Origin: CAWATG01 sp963785035
Lineage (GTDB): Bacteria; Actinomycetota; Acidimicrobiia; IMCC26256; CAWATG01
Reading direction: 5' to 3'
Assembly: GCA_963785035.1 (NCBI GenBank)
Contig: CAWATG010000011.1
Coordinates: forward strand, 372,001-436,000
DNA length: 64,000 nucleotides
Shown here: positions 28,105-37,155 of the stretch, one piece after another
Layout of the letters: the number at the start of each line of letters is the position of its first letter
Numbering within the stretch: position 1 is the stretch's first letter
Notes under the pieces: generated by a model
Told to the model about the DNA's origin: nothing
Databases searched by the model: none
What the model saw: the letters and a program-made list of their open reading frames with translations, nothing else
Translations under genes and position numbers: made by a program

Positions 28105-28853
28105 GCGGACATTCGAAGTGGCATTCGATCAAGCACGCCAAAGGTGCGGCAGACGCCGCGCGCGGGCGAGTCTTCGCTCGCTTGGCACGCCAGATCGAGG
28201 TTGCCGCCCGCTCCGGTGGTGGCGATGTCGAGGGCAATCCCACCTTGCGTTCAATGGTCCAGAAGGCCCGCGATTCATCCATGCCCAAGGACAACATCGA
28301 ACGTGCCATCAAACGGGGAACGGGCGAACTCGAAGGTGTCACCTACGAGTCCATCAACTATGAGGGCTACGCACCCAATGGCATTGCGGTGTTTGTGGAG
28401 GTCCTCACGGACAATCGAAACCGCACGGGTGCTGAGATCAAGAACATCTTCTCCCGCAACGGCGGGTCGATGGCGGAGCCGGGTGCAGTCGCATGGCAGT
28501 TCGAAAGGAAGGGCCTCATCACCCTTCCCAAGTCCGCAGGCTCCGAGGACGATGTGATGCTCGCCGCGCTCGAGGCTGGAGCCGAAGATGTGACCGACCT
28601 GGGCGAGACGTGGCAGATCACCACACCTGCGACCGAGACCGCAGCCGTGCGTGATGCCCTCAGCGCGGCCGGGATGGAGGTGGGCAGTGTCGATCTGACG
28701 CTGTTGGCCAGCACGACGATCGAAATCGCCGACGAAGGCAGCGCCAAACAGGTGCTCCGGGTCATCGACGCGCTCGAGGATCACGACGACGTCCAGAATG
28801 TGTATGCCAACTTCGACATTCCAGACGACGTGCTGCAAGCCGTCGTGGGATGA
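28101..28853 (+). CDS. yebC: YebC/PmpR-family protein
   Basis: 250 residues. Starts MSGHSKWHSIKHAKGAADAARG, the invariant family N-terminus, followed by the three-domain YebC fold including DNIERAIKRGTGEL and the GVAVFVE-type strand (APNGIAVFVEVLTDNRNRT). The family was named for transcriptional regulators; some members act in translation of proline-rich stretches. Which role applies here cannot be told from sequence. Coupled to pdxT and the last gene before the cox-type cluster. In mycobacteria it lies upstream of ruvC; here the cox cluster separates them. Confidence 0.95.
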   Translation: MSGHSKWHSIKHAKGAADAARGRVFARLARQIEVAARSGGGDVEGNPTLRSMVQKARDSSMPKDNIERAIKRGTGELEGVTYESINYEGYAPNGIAVFVEVLTDNRNRTGAEIKNIFSRNGGSMAEPGAVAWQFERKGLITLPKSAGSEDDVMLAALEAGAEDVTDLGETWQITTPATETAAVRDALSAAGMEVGSVDLTLLASTTIEIADEGSAKQVLRVIDALEDHDDVQNVYANFDIPDDVLQAVVG

Positions 28854-28946
28854 TCCGCACGACGAGGGTGCTTTGCGGCAACCGATCGCGAGGCCGTGGC
28901 AGGCGATAGCCTGCGCGCGACAGGCATCGAGGTGGGGGGAGCGTTC

Positions 28947-29423
28947 GTGCAGGTTGCAATTACCGTCAATGGTCAGGTCACCAGGCACGAGATCGAGCCG
29001 AGGCTGTTGCTTGTGCAGTACCTGCGCGAGAACCTCGAGCAGACCGGCACGAAGATCGGCTGCGACACGTCCTCGTGCGGCGCGTGCACCGTGCTCGTCG
29101 ACGACGAGTCCGTCAAGAGTTGCACGATGCTCGCGGCACAGGCCGACGGCCGCTCCGTTGTCACGATCGAGGGTCTCGCCGGCGAGGATGGGACCCTGCA
29201 TCCAGTGCAGGCGGCATTTCAGGAACACCACGGCCTGCAGTGCGGATTCTGCACTGCAGGAATGGTGATGGCCACGATCTCCCTGCTTGATGAGAATCCG
29301 AATCCAACGGAACGAGACGTACGGCTCGGACTCGAGGGAAACCTCTGCCGTTGCACCGGGTACCACAACATTGTTCAGGCAGTGCTTGGCGCGTCACGAG
29401 GCAGGATCGGGAGCGACGCATGA
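28947..29423 (+). CDS. coxS: Molybdenum hydroxylase small subunit (CoxS/CutS-type [2Fe-2S] protein)
   Basis: 158 residues. The N-terminal plant-type ferredoxin cluster is CDTSSCGACTVLVDD with the fourth Cys in VKSC; the C-terminal four-helix cluster has CGFCTAGM and CRCTGYHNIV, both complete. It would pass electrons from a Mo centre to the FAD subunit in CO/xanthine/aldehyde-type dehydrogenases. GTG 28947 is favoured over the upstream GTG at 28896 because GGTGGGGGGAG lies directly upstream at correct spacing. Overlaps coxM by ATGA. The catalytic large subunit (CoxL-type) is not in this window. Confidence 0.9.
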   Translation: MQVAITVNGQVTRHEIEPRLLLVQYLRENLEQTGTKIGCDTSSCGACTVLVDDESVKSCTMLAAQADGRSVVTIEGLAGEDGTLHPVQAAFQEHHGLQCGFCTAGMVMATISLLDENPNPTERDVRLGLEGNLCRCTGYHNIVQAVLGASRGRIGSDA

Positions 29424-30238
29424 TCCCGGCAGCTTTCGAGTACGAGCGAGCGGACTCGGTCGACGCGGCGCTCGCGGCGCTTGGCGAGCATGGCGACGAA
29501 GCGAAGCTCATTGCCGGGGGCATGTCGTTGCTCCCGCTGATGAAATTGCGTCTTGCCACGCCGACCGTGCTGATCGATGTCGGTCGCTGCGAGGGATTGT
29601 CCTATGTGCGCGACGGTGGCGACCATCTTGCTCTCGGTGCGCTGACCCGCCACCGTGACATCGAGACGAGTGAACTCCTCGCGCGTGAATGCGGTGTCCT
29701 GCGCGCCGTTGCCGCCGAAGTTGGCGACAACCAGGTGCGCCATCGTGGCACGATCGGTGGATCGGTGGCGCATGGCGACCCAGCGTCGGATCTTCCAGCG
29801 GTGCTGCTTGCGCTCGATGCAACGATGGTTGCGCGATCAGCCGGGGGAGAGCGAACGATCGCTGCGGGCGAGTTCTTCCTGGGCTTTCTCGAGACGGCTC
29901 TCGAACCCGACGAGTTGCTCACCGAGATCCGTGTGCCGAAGACAGGTCCGACGGGGTTCTCGTACCAGAAGTTCAACCGGCGGGCGCAGGACTGGGCAAT
30001 TGTCGGCGCGATTGCGGTCAGGAACGGCAGAACACGGGTCGCGCTCGTGAATATGGGTAGCACGCCGCTGCGTGCAGAGGCCGTGGAAGCGGCACTCGAG
30101 GGCGGGGCGAGCGTTGCCGATGCGAGCGAACTCGCTGCGCGCGACACCGAACCACCAACCGACCTGAACGCGACGCCCGAGTTTCGCGAGCATCTCGCAC
30201 GCGTCTTGGTGCGGCGTGCGCTCGACGGCGCCGCTTGA
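29420..30238 (+). CDS. coxM: Molybdenum hydroxylase FAD-binding subunit (CoxM/CutM-type)
   Basis: 272 residues. FAD-binding signatures of the CO-dehydrogenase flavoprotein family: IAGGMSLLPLMKLRLATP and TIGGSVAHGDPASDLPAVLLAL. The C-terminal domain contains the QKFNRRAQDWAIVGAIAV segment. The FAD subunit carries electrons from the small subunit to a quinone or other acceptor. Order S-M is unlike the common M-S-L order of cox operons. Coupled to coxS; four bases from the MocA-like gene. Confidence 0.9.
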   Translation: MIPAAFEYERADSVDAALAALGEHGDEAKLIAGGMSLLPLMKLRLATPTVLIDVGRCEGLSYVRDGGDHLALGALTRHRDIETSELLARECGVLRAVAAEVGDNQVRHRGTIGGSVAHGDPASDLPAVLLALDATMVARSAGGERTIAAGEFFLGFLETALEPDELLTEIRVPKTGPTGFSYQKFNRRAQDWAIVGAIAVRNGRTRVALVNMGSTPLRAEAVEAALEGGASVADASELAARDTEPPTDLNATPEFREHLARVLVRRALDGAA

Positions 30239-30241
30239 ACC

Positions 30242-30850
30242 TTGGCCATTGCCATCGCGTTACTCGCTGCGGGCAGGGGCGCCAGATTCGGCGACGGCGT
30301 TGCAAAGCCGCTGCTCGAACTGTGCGGCGTGACCCTGCTCGAGCGGGCGCTCAGCGCAGCGATCGGCAGCGGGCTGGCGCCGATTCTCGTCGTCGTCGGC
30401 CACCGCGGCGATGAGGTCGCAACAGCAGTGCCCGCATCGGTCGAGGTCGTGCACGCCGCTGACTGGGACGATGGGATCTCGTGCACGCTGCGGCGTGCGT
30501 TGGAGGCGCTCGATCACAAACTCGACGTCGAGGCTGTGATCGTCGGTCTCGCGGATCAGCCCCTGATCGGCGCCCAGAGTTACCAGCGTCTGGCGGCCGC
30601 CTACCATGGCGGTGCGGAATTCGCTGTGGCGACCTACAACGGCGAGCGGGCCAATCCCGTGCTGCTGGCTCGGCGGTTGTGGCCGGAGGCACGCTCGCTC
30701 GTTGGTGACGTGGGAGCGCGCGCCCTGCTGCGCACACGAGCGGCATTCGAGGCCGACTGCACCGATACCGGTGATCCGATCGATGTTGACACACCCGACG
30801 ACCTGGCGAGCCTGGAGGAACGATGCAGATCCAAGATGAGTTCAGGGTAA
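30242..30850 (+). CDS. MobA/MocA-like nucleotidyltransferase
   Basis: 202 residues, Rossmann-like nucleotidyltransferase. LLAAGRGARFGDGVAKPLLEL is the NTP-binding loop, GLADQPLIG the metal-binding Asp region, and PIDVDTPDDLASLE the conserved C-terminal signature. MocA-like enzymes convert the molybdopterin cofactor to a dinucleotide (MCD) for the molybdenum hydroxylase family, which fits the location between coxM and coxG. Start is TTG 30242 by default; no better codon lies close before the first strand. Its 3' end overlaps coxG by 28 bases. Confidence 0.83.
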   Translation: MAIAIALLAAGRGARFGDGVAKPLLELCGVTLLERALSAAIGSGLAPILVVVGHRGDEVATAVPASVEVVHAADWDDGISCTLRRALEALDHKLDVEAVIVGLADQPLIGAQSYQRLAAAYHGGAEFAVATYNGERANPVLLARRLWPEARSLVGDVGARALLRTRAAFEADCTDTGDPIDVDTPDDLASLEERCRSKMSSG

Positions 30851-31566
30851 ACCTGCCTCTCGAGCAGGCGTGGCTGGTGCTGCTCGATGTCGAACGCATT
30901 GCTCCGTGCCTGCCAGGCGCACAGCTCCAGGAGATCGAAGGTGATGAGTACCGCGGAATTGTGAAGGTCAAAGTCGGTCCCATCACCGCGCAGTACAAAG
31001 GGACGGCCAAGATCGAGGTTGCCGATGTCGACGCTCGGCGCGTCGTGATTCGCGCATCGGGGCGCGACACGCGCGGCCAGGGCAACGCATCTGCGACGGT
31101 CACGCTCGACATGCGCGCCGATGGCGAAGGAACCGCGATCACCGTCGACACCGATTTGTCGATCACGGGCAAGGTTGCGCAGTTCGGGCGGGGAGTTCTT
31201 GGCGACGTATCGGCCAAACTCCTCGGCCAGTTCGTCGAGAATCTCGAGCGCGACGTGCTGAACGGCGCGGACGTGGAGATGCCGGTCGATCCCGTCGTCG
31301 ACCTCGAGGACAATGGCGCCGATCCGGCGATCGCCAAACCGGCCGCCGCCGCGGACGCCGCTGAAGCGAAGGGCGGCGGTGTCCGCCAGATTTCCTCGGT
31401 TGAGGCCGAACCGGTGGATCTGTTGGCAATGGGTGGACAGCCCGTCGCACGTCGACTTGGCCCGCTCTTCGCCGTCGCGGGCGTCACGCTCGTCATGTGG
31501 CGCCTGATGCGTCGGCGGTCGCGGTGCGCATCCAGGGTCCACCGGTCGGGTAAGGGTGCGATCTAG
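30823..31566 (+). CDS. coxG: CoxG-like SRPBCC protein with C-terminal membrane anchor
   Basis: 247 residues. Residues 1-145 are the CoxG domain (FRVNLPLEQAWLVLLDVERI, CLPGAQLQEI, GPITAQYKGTAKI). A low-complexity linker follows, then one membrane helix near residues 208-225 (LGPLFAVAGVTLVMWRLM) with a basic end. CoxG helps attach CO dehydrogenase to the membrane in Oligotropha; that role is inferred here by homology. The stop codon is part of the TAGAGT box in front of ruvC. No frame disruption. Confidence 0.85.
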   Translation: MQIQDEFRVNLPLEQAWLVLLDVERIAPCLPGAQLQEIEGDEYRGIVKVKVGPITAQYKGTAKIEVADVDARRVVIRASGRDTRGQGNASATVTLDMRADGEGTAITVDTDLSITGKVAQFGRGVLGDVSAKLLGQFVENLERDVLNGADVEMPVDPVVDLEDNGADPAIAKPAAAADAAEAKGGGVRQISSVEAEPVDLLAMGGQPVARRLGPLFAVAGVTLVMWRLMRRRSRCASRVHRSGKGAI

Positions 31567-31569
31567 AGT
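31564..31569 (+). promoter_or_regulatory. Candidate -10 box for leaderless ruvC transcript
   Basis: TAGAGT, the same hexamer as before divIVA, ends 7 bases before the ATG at 31577; it overlaps the coxG stop codon. No Shine-Dalgarno sequence lies in front of the ATG. Confidence 0.45.
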
Positions 31570-31576
31570 CGAACTC

Positions 31577-32225
31577 ATGTTCGATGTGCACGAGGTTGGT
31601 CCGTTACGAAATGACGCGCCTGTGCTCGGGATCGACCCGGGCGTATCGCGTTGTGGCTATGGCGCGGTTCGCCGTCACCGGATCGACGATGGAGGCCGTC
31701 GCCTACGGGGTGATCCGTACCGCGGCCGGCGATTTGCTCCCAGATCGGCTTGCGCAACTCCTCGCCGAACTCGAAACGTTGGTTCGTGAGTTGCGTCCAG
31801 GTGCCATGGCTGTGGAGCGAGTGCTGTTCCAGAACAACGCACGTACCGCGATGTCGGTTGGCCAGGCCAGTGGCTTGGCGTTGGTTGTGGCGGCGCGCGC
31901 GGGGATACCCGTCATCCAATACAGCCCGAATGAGGTCAAGCTCGGAATCTGTGGATACGGAAACGCCGAGAAGGAACAAGTGCAGCAGATGGTGACGCGC
32001 CTGTTGCGTCTGGCTGAGGTGCCGCGACCTCCCGACGCTGCCGATGCGCTTGCCTTGGCGGTGTGTCACCTTTGGGGTTCATCGTTGCAGGACGCAATCG
32101 CAGCCTCCGGTGGACGCTCGAAGTCTCAGACGCATCCGAGTGCGGGCAACGGCGTCAACATGGGCGCGAACATCGGACTCTCGCGTGCGATTGATGCGGC
32201 ACTGGCCAAGGAGACCCAACGATGA
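31577..32225 (+). CDS. ruvC: Holliday junction resolvase RuvC, one apparent frameshift
   Basis: About 215 residues after repair. Endonuclease that cuts Holliday junctions. LGIDPGVSRCGYG holds the first catalytic Asp; after the shift VERVLFQNNARTAMSVGQA (Glu) and PPDAADALALAVCH (Asp pair) complete the active site. An extra base, probably in the TT at 31668-31669, separates the first strand from the rest. The C-terminal 50 residues beyond the catalytic fold are Ser/Gly-rich. Overlaps ruvA by ATGA. Confidence 0.92.
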
Positions 32226-32812
32226 TCGGTTCTGTACGCGGCACGGTGATCGAGCGCGACGCCACTGGCGAAGCGCTGGTCGAGGTGAATGGAATCGGGT
32301 ATCGCGTGCTCGTGCCGACCGGTGTGCTGCCGACACTCGATCCGGGCATGCCGACCTTTCTGTTCACACATCTGCACGTTCGTGAAGACGCCATGGTGCT
32401 GTACGGCTTTCCTTCCCGAGACGAACGTGACACATTCGAGGTCTTGATCTCTGCCAACGGCGTCGGCCCGAGACTGGCGCTGGCAGTGCTGTCGGTGCAT
32501 TCGCCGAACAGTCTCCGTCGGGCGCTTTTTGATGACGACCTCGGAGCGCTCACATTGGTACCGGGAGTCGGCAAGCGCACAGCGCAGCGGTTGCTCGTCG
32601 ACCTCAAGTCCCGACTCGATGTACCGGATTTGGATCTGGTCGAGGGTACGCCCAGTGGAACCGCTGCTCCGCGTGCCGAGGTGCGTGCAGCGCTCACCGA
32701 GTTGGGCTACGGCGCCGATGAGGTGCGTGACGTGTTAGCCCGTCTCGGCGAGGAGGGCACCGTCGAGGCCCTCTTACGCGAAGCGCTGAAGATGCTCTCG
32801 GTGCGTGCCTGA
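32222..32812 (+). CDS. ruvA: Holliday junction branch migration protein RuvA
   Basis: 196 residues. Domain I OB fold (MIGSVRGTVIERD, VNGIGYRVLVP), domain II with two helix-hairpin-helix motifs (ISANGVGPRLALAVLS and VPGVGKRTAQRLLVDL), and domain III (ALTELGYGADEVRDVL) that contacts RuvB. RuvA clamps the junction and loads RuvB. Full length and undisturbed; shares its stop/start with ruvB. Confidence 0.96.
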   Translation: MIGSVRGTVIERDATGEALVEVNGIGYRVLVPTGVLPTLDPGMPTFLFTHLHVREDAMVLYGFPSRDERDTFEVLISANGVGPRLALAVLSVHSPNSLRRALFDDDLGALTLVPGVGKRTAQRLLVDLKSRLDVPDLDLVEGTPSGTAAPRAEVRAALTELGYGADEVRDVLARLGEEGTVEALLREALKMLSVRA

Positions 32813-33864
32813 TGAGCCGTGAGGAGCTGCTCCGAGCCGAAGCGGATCCCGTCGAGGTTGCCGAGGAGACGAGCCTGCGGCCACGACACCTCGATGAGTT
32901 CGTCGGTCAGCAACTCCTCAAGGAACATCTGCAGATCCTGATCGAGGCCGCTAAACGCCGCGGGCAGGCCGTTGATCATGTGCTCTTTGCGGGGCCTCCG
33001 GGGCTCGGAAAGACCACGATGTCGGGGATCATGGCCGCAGAGATGGGTGTGGCGTTGCGCGTGACGAGCGGTCCAGCGCTCGAGCGTGCCGGGGATCTCG
33101 CCGCGATCCTCACCAACCTCGATGACGGCGACGTCCTGTTCATCGATGAGATCCACCGTTTGCCCCGCGCCGTCGAAGAGGTCCTGTACCCGGCAATGGA
33201 GGATTTCGAGCTCGACATCGTGATCGGCAAAGGCCCCTCGGCGCGTTCGATCCGTCTCGACCTTCCGCGCTTCACGCTCGTCGGCGCAACGACTCGGACG
33301 GGCCTCATCACAGGACCCTTGCGTGATCGTTTCGGCTTCGTGGCGCGCCTGGACTACTACGAAGTCGCCGATCTCATCGCGATCCTCTTGCGGGCGAGTC
33401 GCATCTTCGGGGTTCCTCTCGCCGATGATGCCGCGCACGAAATAGCGCAGCGTTCAAGAGGAACGCCGCGAATCGCGAATCGCCTCCTCAAACGTGTCCG
33501 GGACTTCGCAGAGGTTCGCGGCAACGGATCGGTCACGACCGAGTCGGCACGGGCGGCCCTGACGTTGTTCGAGGTCGACGCACGGGGCCTCGACAAGGTC
33601 GACCGCGCAATCCTGGGTGCGCTGTGCCGGACCTTCGCTGGTCGCGCAGTCGGCCTGTCGACCTTGGCAATCGCGGTCGGTGAGGAGACCGAGACGGTGG
33701 AAGATGTGTACGAGCCCTACCTCCTCAAGCAGGGTCTGATCGAGCGGACCCCACGGGGTCGGATTGCGAGTGCCGCCGCATTCGCGCATCTCGGACTGGT
33801 CATGCCGGCCAGCCGGGCTGTGGAGCACGTGCTGTTCGACCCCGAGCTGGGCGCGACGCCGTGA
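32812..33864 (+). CDS. ruvB: Holliday junction DNA helicase RuvB
   Basis: 350 residues. AAA+ ATPase: Walker A GPPGLGKTT, Walker B LFIDEIHRL, sensor region VGATTRTG, arginine finger in GPLRDRFG, and the C-terminal winged helix ending in TPRGRIAS. Forms the hexameric branch migration motor. An N-terminal extension of about 20 acidic residues precedes RPRHLDEFVGQ. A gap of about 150 bases without a recognised gene separates it from yajC. Confidence 0.97.
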   Translation: MSREELLRAEADPVEVAEETSLRPRHLDEFVGQQLLKEHLQILIEAAKRRGQAVDHVLFAGPPGLGKTTMSGIMAAEMGVALRVTSGPALERAGDLAAILTNLDDGDVLFIDEIHRLPRAVEEVLYPAMEDFELDIVIGKGPSARSIRLDLPRFTLVGATTRTGLITGPLRDRFGFVARLDYYEVADLIAILLRASRIFGVPLADDAAHEIAQRSRGTPRIANRLLKRVRDFAEVRGNGSVTTESARAALTLFEVDARGLDKVDRAILGALCRTFAGRAVGLSTLAIAVGEETETVEDVYEPYLLKQGLIERTPRGRIASAAAFAHLGLVMPASRAVEHVLFDPELGATP

Positions 33865-34015
33865 ACTCGGTGGCAGGTTCCGGATACTCGGGACGCCACT
33901 ACGCCAAGAAGCTCGAAATTCGCGCAGGTCGTGGGCGGTCCTGTCCATCCTGCCGCAGGCTGGAAGACTCCAACCGCTACCATCACCCCGTTTACGTCCG
34001 CCGGCAAGGATCCCA

Positions 34016-34324
34016 ATGGCAGCATCGCTCATCTACCTGGTTCTCCTCGTCGCCGGGTTCTTCTTCTTCCTTGTGCGCCCCCAACGTCGTCAGGCGCTGG
34101 CGCACAAGATATTGGTCGACGGACTTCGTAGCGGCGACGCGGTCGTCCTGTCATCCGGGATCCACGGCACGATTCACAGCCTTGACGACGAGGACATGCG
34201 GGTGGAAATCGCCAGTGGTGTCATCGTCACCGTCGCACGCGGTGCGGTAACCCGGGTCGTATCACCGTCTGGTCTCGATGACCCACCACGGGTCGACCCG
34301 TCTCCGGGTTCCAACGGCAACTGA
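34016..34324 (+). CDS. yajC: Preprotein translocase subunit YajC
   Basis: 102 residues. One N-terminal membrane helix (LIYLVLLVAGFFFFLVRPQRRQ) ending in the invariant RPQRR, then a small beta domain (GDAVVLSSGIHGTIHSLDDED). YajC joins SecDF in the accessory translocase complex. AAGGA lies at good spacing before ATG 34016. secD follows 18 bases later. Confidence 0.95.
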   Translation: MAASLIYLVLLVAGFFFFLVRPQRRQALAHKILVDGLRSGDAVVLSSGIHGTIHSLDDEDMRVEIASGVIVTVARGAVTRVVSPSGLDDPPRVDPSPGSNGN

Positions 34325-34342
34325 GAACCGACGGGAGTCAAG

Positions 34343-35978
34343 GTGACGCGAAGGTACGTGTGGCTGTTTTCGATCACGGTGCTGATCGTGCTGGTCACGT
34401 TCGTCGGAACGCTATTTTCGGGCAAATCGCCGATTCTGGGGCTCGACCTCCAGGGTGGAATCTCCGTTGTCCTTGCTCCAGTCGGCGAGTCGACCACCGA
34501 ATCACTCGATGTCGCGAAGACCATCATCGAACAGCGCGTGAACTCCCTTGGTGTCGGTGAACCCGAGATCAGCCGACAGGGAAAGACCATCGTGGTGGAC
34601 CTGCCAGGTGTGAAGAACCGTGACAAGGCGCGCCGACTTGTCGGTCAGACGGCGGAGGTTCGGTTCAGGCCGGTTCTGGGGTCGTTGCCCGTTTCGGCGG
34701 CGGCGAAGCCACGCCCATCCACGACGTCCCCGAAGACGTCGACCACGACAACGACGAATTCCGGGTCGAGTACCACCGTGGGCAGCTCGACGACCGTTGC
34801 CACGAACACCACGGGCACGTCGGGGGGCGGCGCCGGTGGCGGTCAATCCCGAGCCGCTCAGGCGACCGGGTCAACGACAACTGCGCAGGAGACAACTTCG
34901 ACGGCGGCCGCGACGCCTTCGACCTCATCGACGGCAGCGCCGGTCGCGGGACCACAGCCTCCGCCGACGTTGCCCGCGTTGACCACACGGGATGAGGACA
35001 AGGCCGACGCAACCGTGATCCTTGCCGGACCGAAAGGGCGAGGTCTACTACGAGCTGGGTCCGACACCGGCGAATCTCAAGGGAGACGCGGTGAGTTCTG
35101 CGACCGCGTCGCTCGATCCCGCCACGAGCGAATGGGTTGTCAACGTCGAGCTGACCTCCGCAGGAAGCACGGCGTTCAACCAGCTCGCTGCCGCATCTTT
35201 TGGCAAACCGCCGCCGCAGAATGCGGTGGCAATTGTGCTCGACAGTGTGGTGCAGTCGGCGCCGGCCTTTCAGACCTCGTCGTTTGCCGGTGGCAACGTG
35301 CAGATCTCGGGAGATTTCAGCTCGAGCGAAGCGGAAGACCTGGCGCGTGTCCTGAAGTTCGGGTCGCTTCCCGTTGCGCTCGAACAGCTCACGAGCGAAA
35401 GCGTCTCGGCGTCGCTCGGTAAGGACCAACTCCATGCCGGAATCATCGCCGGTGCGCTCGGGCTCGGGCTCGTGGCGTTGTACATGTTGTTGTACTACCG
35501 GCTGCTCGGCATGGTCGTCATCAGCGGTGTCCTGTTGACTGCCGCAGCCTTGTACACGCTCGTGGTGTGGCTTGGCCAAGGGATCAGCCTCACGCTGACC
35601 CTTTCGGGCGTCACCGGCATCATCGTCTCGGTCGGTATCACCGTCGACTCCTACGTGGTGTATTTCGAGAAGTTGAAGGACGAGGTCCGGATGGGTAAGA
35701 CCGTGCGTAGCTCGGTGGACCGCGCCTTCGTGAAGTCGTTCCGAACGATCGTCGCCGCTGACCTGGTGTCCCTCCTTGGAGCGATCGTGCTGTATGTCTT
35801 CGCAATCGGATCGGTTCGCGGCTTCGCGCTGTACCTGGGAATGTCAACGGCACTCGACCTGATCGTCGCCTACTTCTTCATGCACCCGTTGGTTTCGATC
35901 CTGGCGCGCCGACCGGCCTTGGTACGCGGCCGCTTCGGCATCGCGCGAGGTCTCGATGTCGCGGAGGTCGTGGCATGA
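34343..35978 (+). CDS. secD: Protein translocase subunit SecD with Ser/Thr-rich insert, one apparent frameshift
   Basis: About 544 residues after repair. Membrane helix 1, then GLDLQGGISVVL and the first periplasmic domain; after VRFRPVLG there is a low-complexity insert of roughly 100 Thr/Ser/Ala/Gly residues. The domain resumes with AVAIVLDSVVQSAPAF and ISGDFSSSEAEDLARVLKFGSL-type blocks, followed by five helices including SVGITVDSYVVYFEKLKDE. SecDF uses the proton gradient to pull exported proteins. An extra G in the GG at 35027-35028 shifts the frame just before KGEVYYELG. Mycobacterial SecD also has a low-complexity insert here. Overlaps secF by ATGA. Confidence 0.93.
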
Positions 35979-37057
35979 GTCCTCGCCTCGATGGCAAGCG
36001 CCACACCTTCGCCGACCTCTACCACGAGCGCACGAACTTTCAGTTCATCAAGCGCTCGTGGCGCTGGGTTGTGCTCTCCGGCGTGATCTTGCTGATCGGG
36101 TTGGTCGGTTTCGTCGCGAACGGCGGTCTCAAACTCGGCATCGATTTCGAAGGCGGTACGTCCTGGCAGGTCACAACCGTCGGCAAAGCCCCCGATTCGG
36201 GTGATGTTCGGGACGTCTTGGCCCCACTCGATGTCAAGAACGTCAGGATTCTGATCGTCGGTGGACAGACGCTTCGGGTGCAAACCGAAACGTTGAGCGA
36301 GGCTCGTCAGACGAAGGTCACTGGGGCGCTCGCGAAGTACAGCGGCGTCGACCCTACGGATGTGAGCGTCAGCTCGATCGGGCCGACCTGGGGTGATGAG
36401 GTTTCGAAGAAGGCGATTCAGGCGCTGCTCGCGTTCGTCGTGATCGTGATTGCCGGATACCTGACAATCCGCTTCGAGTGGAAAATGGCCGGTTCGGCCT
36501 TCTTGGCCGTCATCCACGACATCCTCGTCACAGCTGGTGTCTATGCGGCAACACAGGTCGAGGTCACGCCAGGAACGATCGTGGCATTTCTGACGATTCT
36601 GGGTTTCTCCCTTTATGACACCGTCGTCGTGTTCGACAAGGTCAAGGAGAACACGGCAAGCATGGTGTCCCGTACCAACGAGACCTATGGCGAGATGGTG
36701 AATGTCTCCCTGAACCAGGTGTTGATGCGTTCGATCAACACGTCGTTCGTGGCGTTGTTGCCCGTTGCCTCGCTCCTGGTCGTCGGGAGTTGGTGGCTTG
36801 GCGCAGTCAGCTTGCGTGACTTTGGGTTCGCGTTGTTCGTGGGGTTGATGTCTGGCGCGTATTCGTCGATCTTCGTCGCTGCGCCGGTCTTGGTCTGGTG
36901 GAAGGAACGCGAGCCTCGCTATCGTGCGCTTGCCGAACGCAGCGCGACCCGGGCGCCCGTTTTCGCCGGCGCCGAGGCGGGAGGCGCGGGCGGGATCGAT
37001 GCCATTGCGGCGCAGCGCGAGCCGCGTCCTCGCAAGCAGCGCCGTCGCAAGAGCTGA
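35975..37057 (+). CDS. secF: Protein translocase subunit SecF
   Basis: 360 residues. Helix 1 (WVVLSGVILLIGLVGF), the GIDFEGGTSWQV signature, a periplasmic domain, and five further helices with GFSLYDTVVVFDKVKEN. The C-terminus is a Ala/Arg-rich soluble tail ending in basic residues (KQRRRKS). Works with SecD and YajC. About 110 bases to the rel gene. Confidence 0.96.
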   Translation: MSPRLDGKRHTFADLYHERTNFQFIKRSWRWVVLSGVILLIGLVGFVANGGLKLGIDFEGGTSWQVTTVGKAPDSGDVRDVLAPLDVKNVRILIVGGQTLRVQTETLSEARQTKVTGALAKYSGVDPTDVSVSSIGPTWGDEVSKKAIQALLAFVVIVIAGYLTIRFEWKMAGSAFLAVIHDILVTAGVYAATQVEVTPGTIVAFLTILGFSLYDTVVVFDKVKENTASMVSRTNETYGEMVNVSLNQVLMRSINTSFVALLPVASLLVVGSWWLGAVSLRDFGFALFVGLMSGAYSSIFVAAPVLVWWKEREPRYRALAERSATRAPVFAGAEAGGAGGIDAIAAQREPRPRKQRRRKS

Positions 37058-37155
37058 CCCACGAACCCTCGAGGCGGCGGATGTCGGCGGATTCATGCCC
37101 CTTTGAAGCGTGAATCGAACGCACAAGCGCGCCCGGATCGTCTACTACCCTTGTT

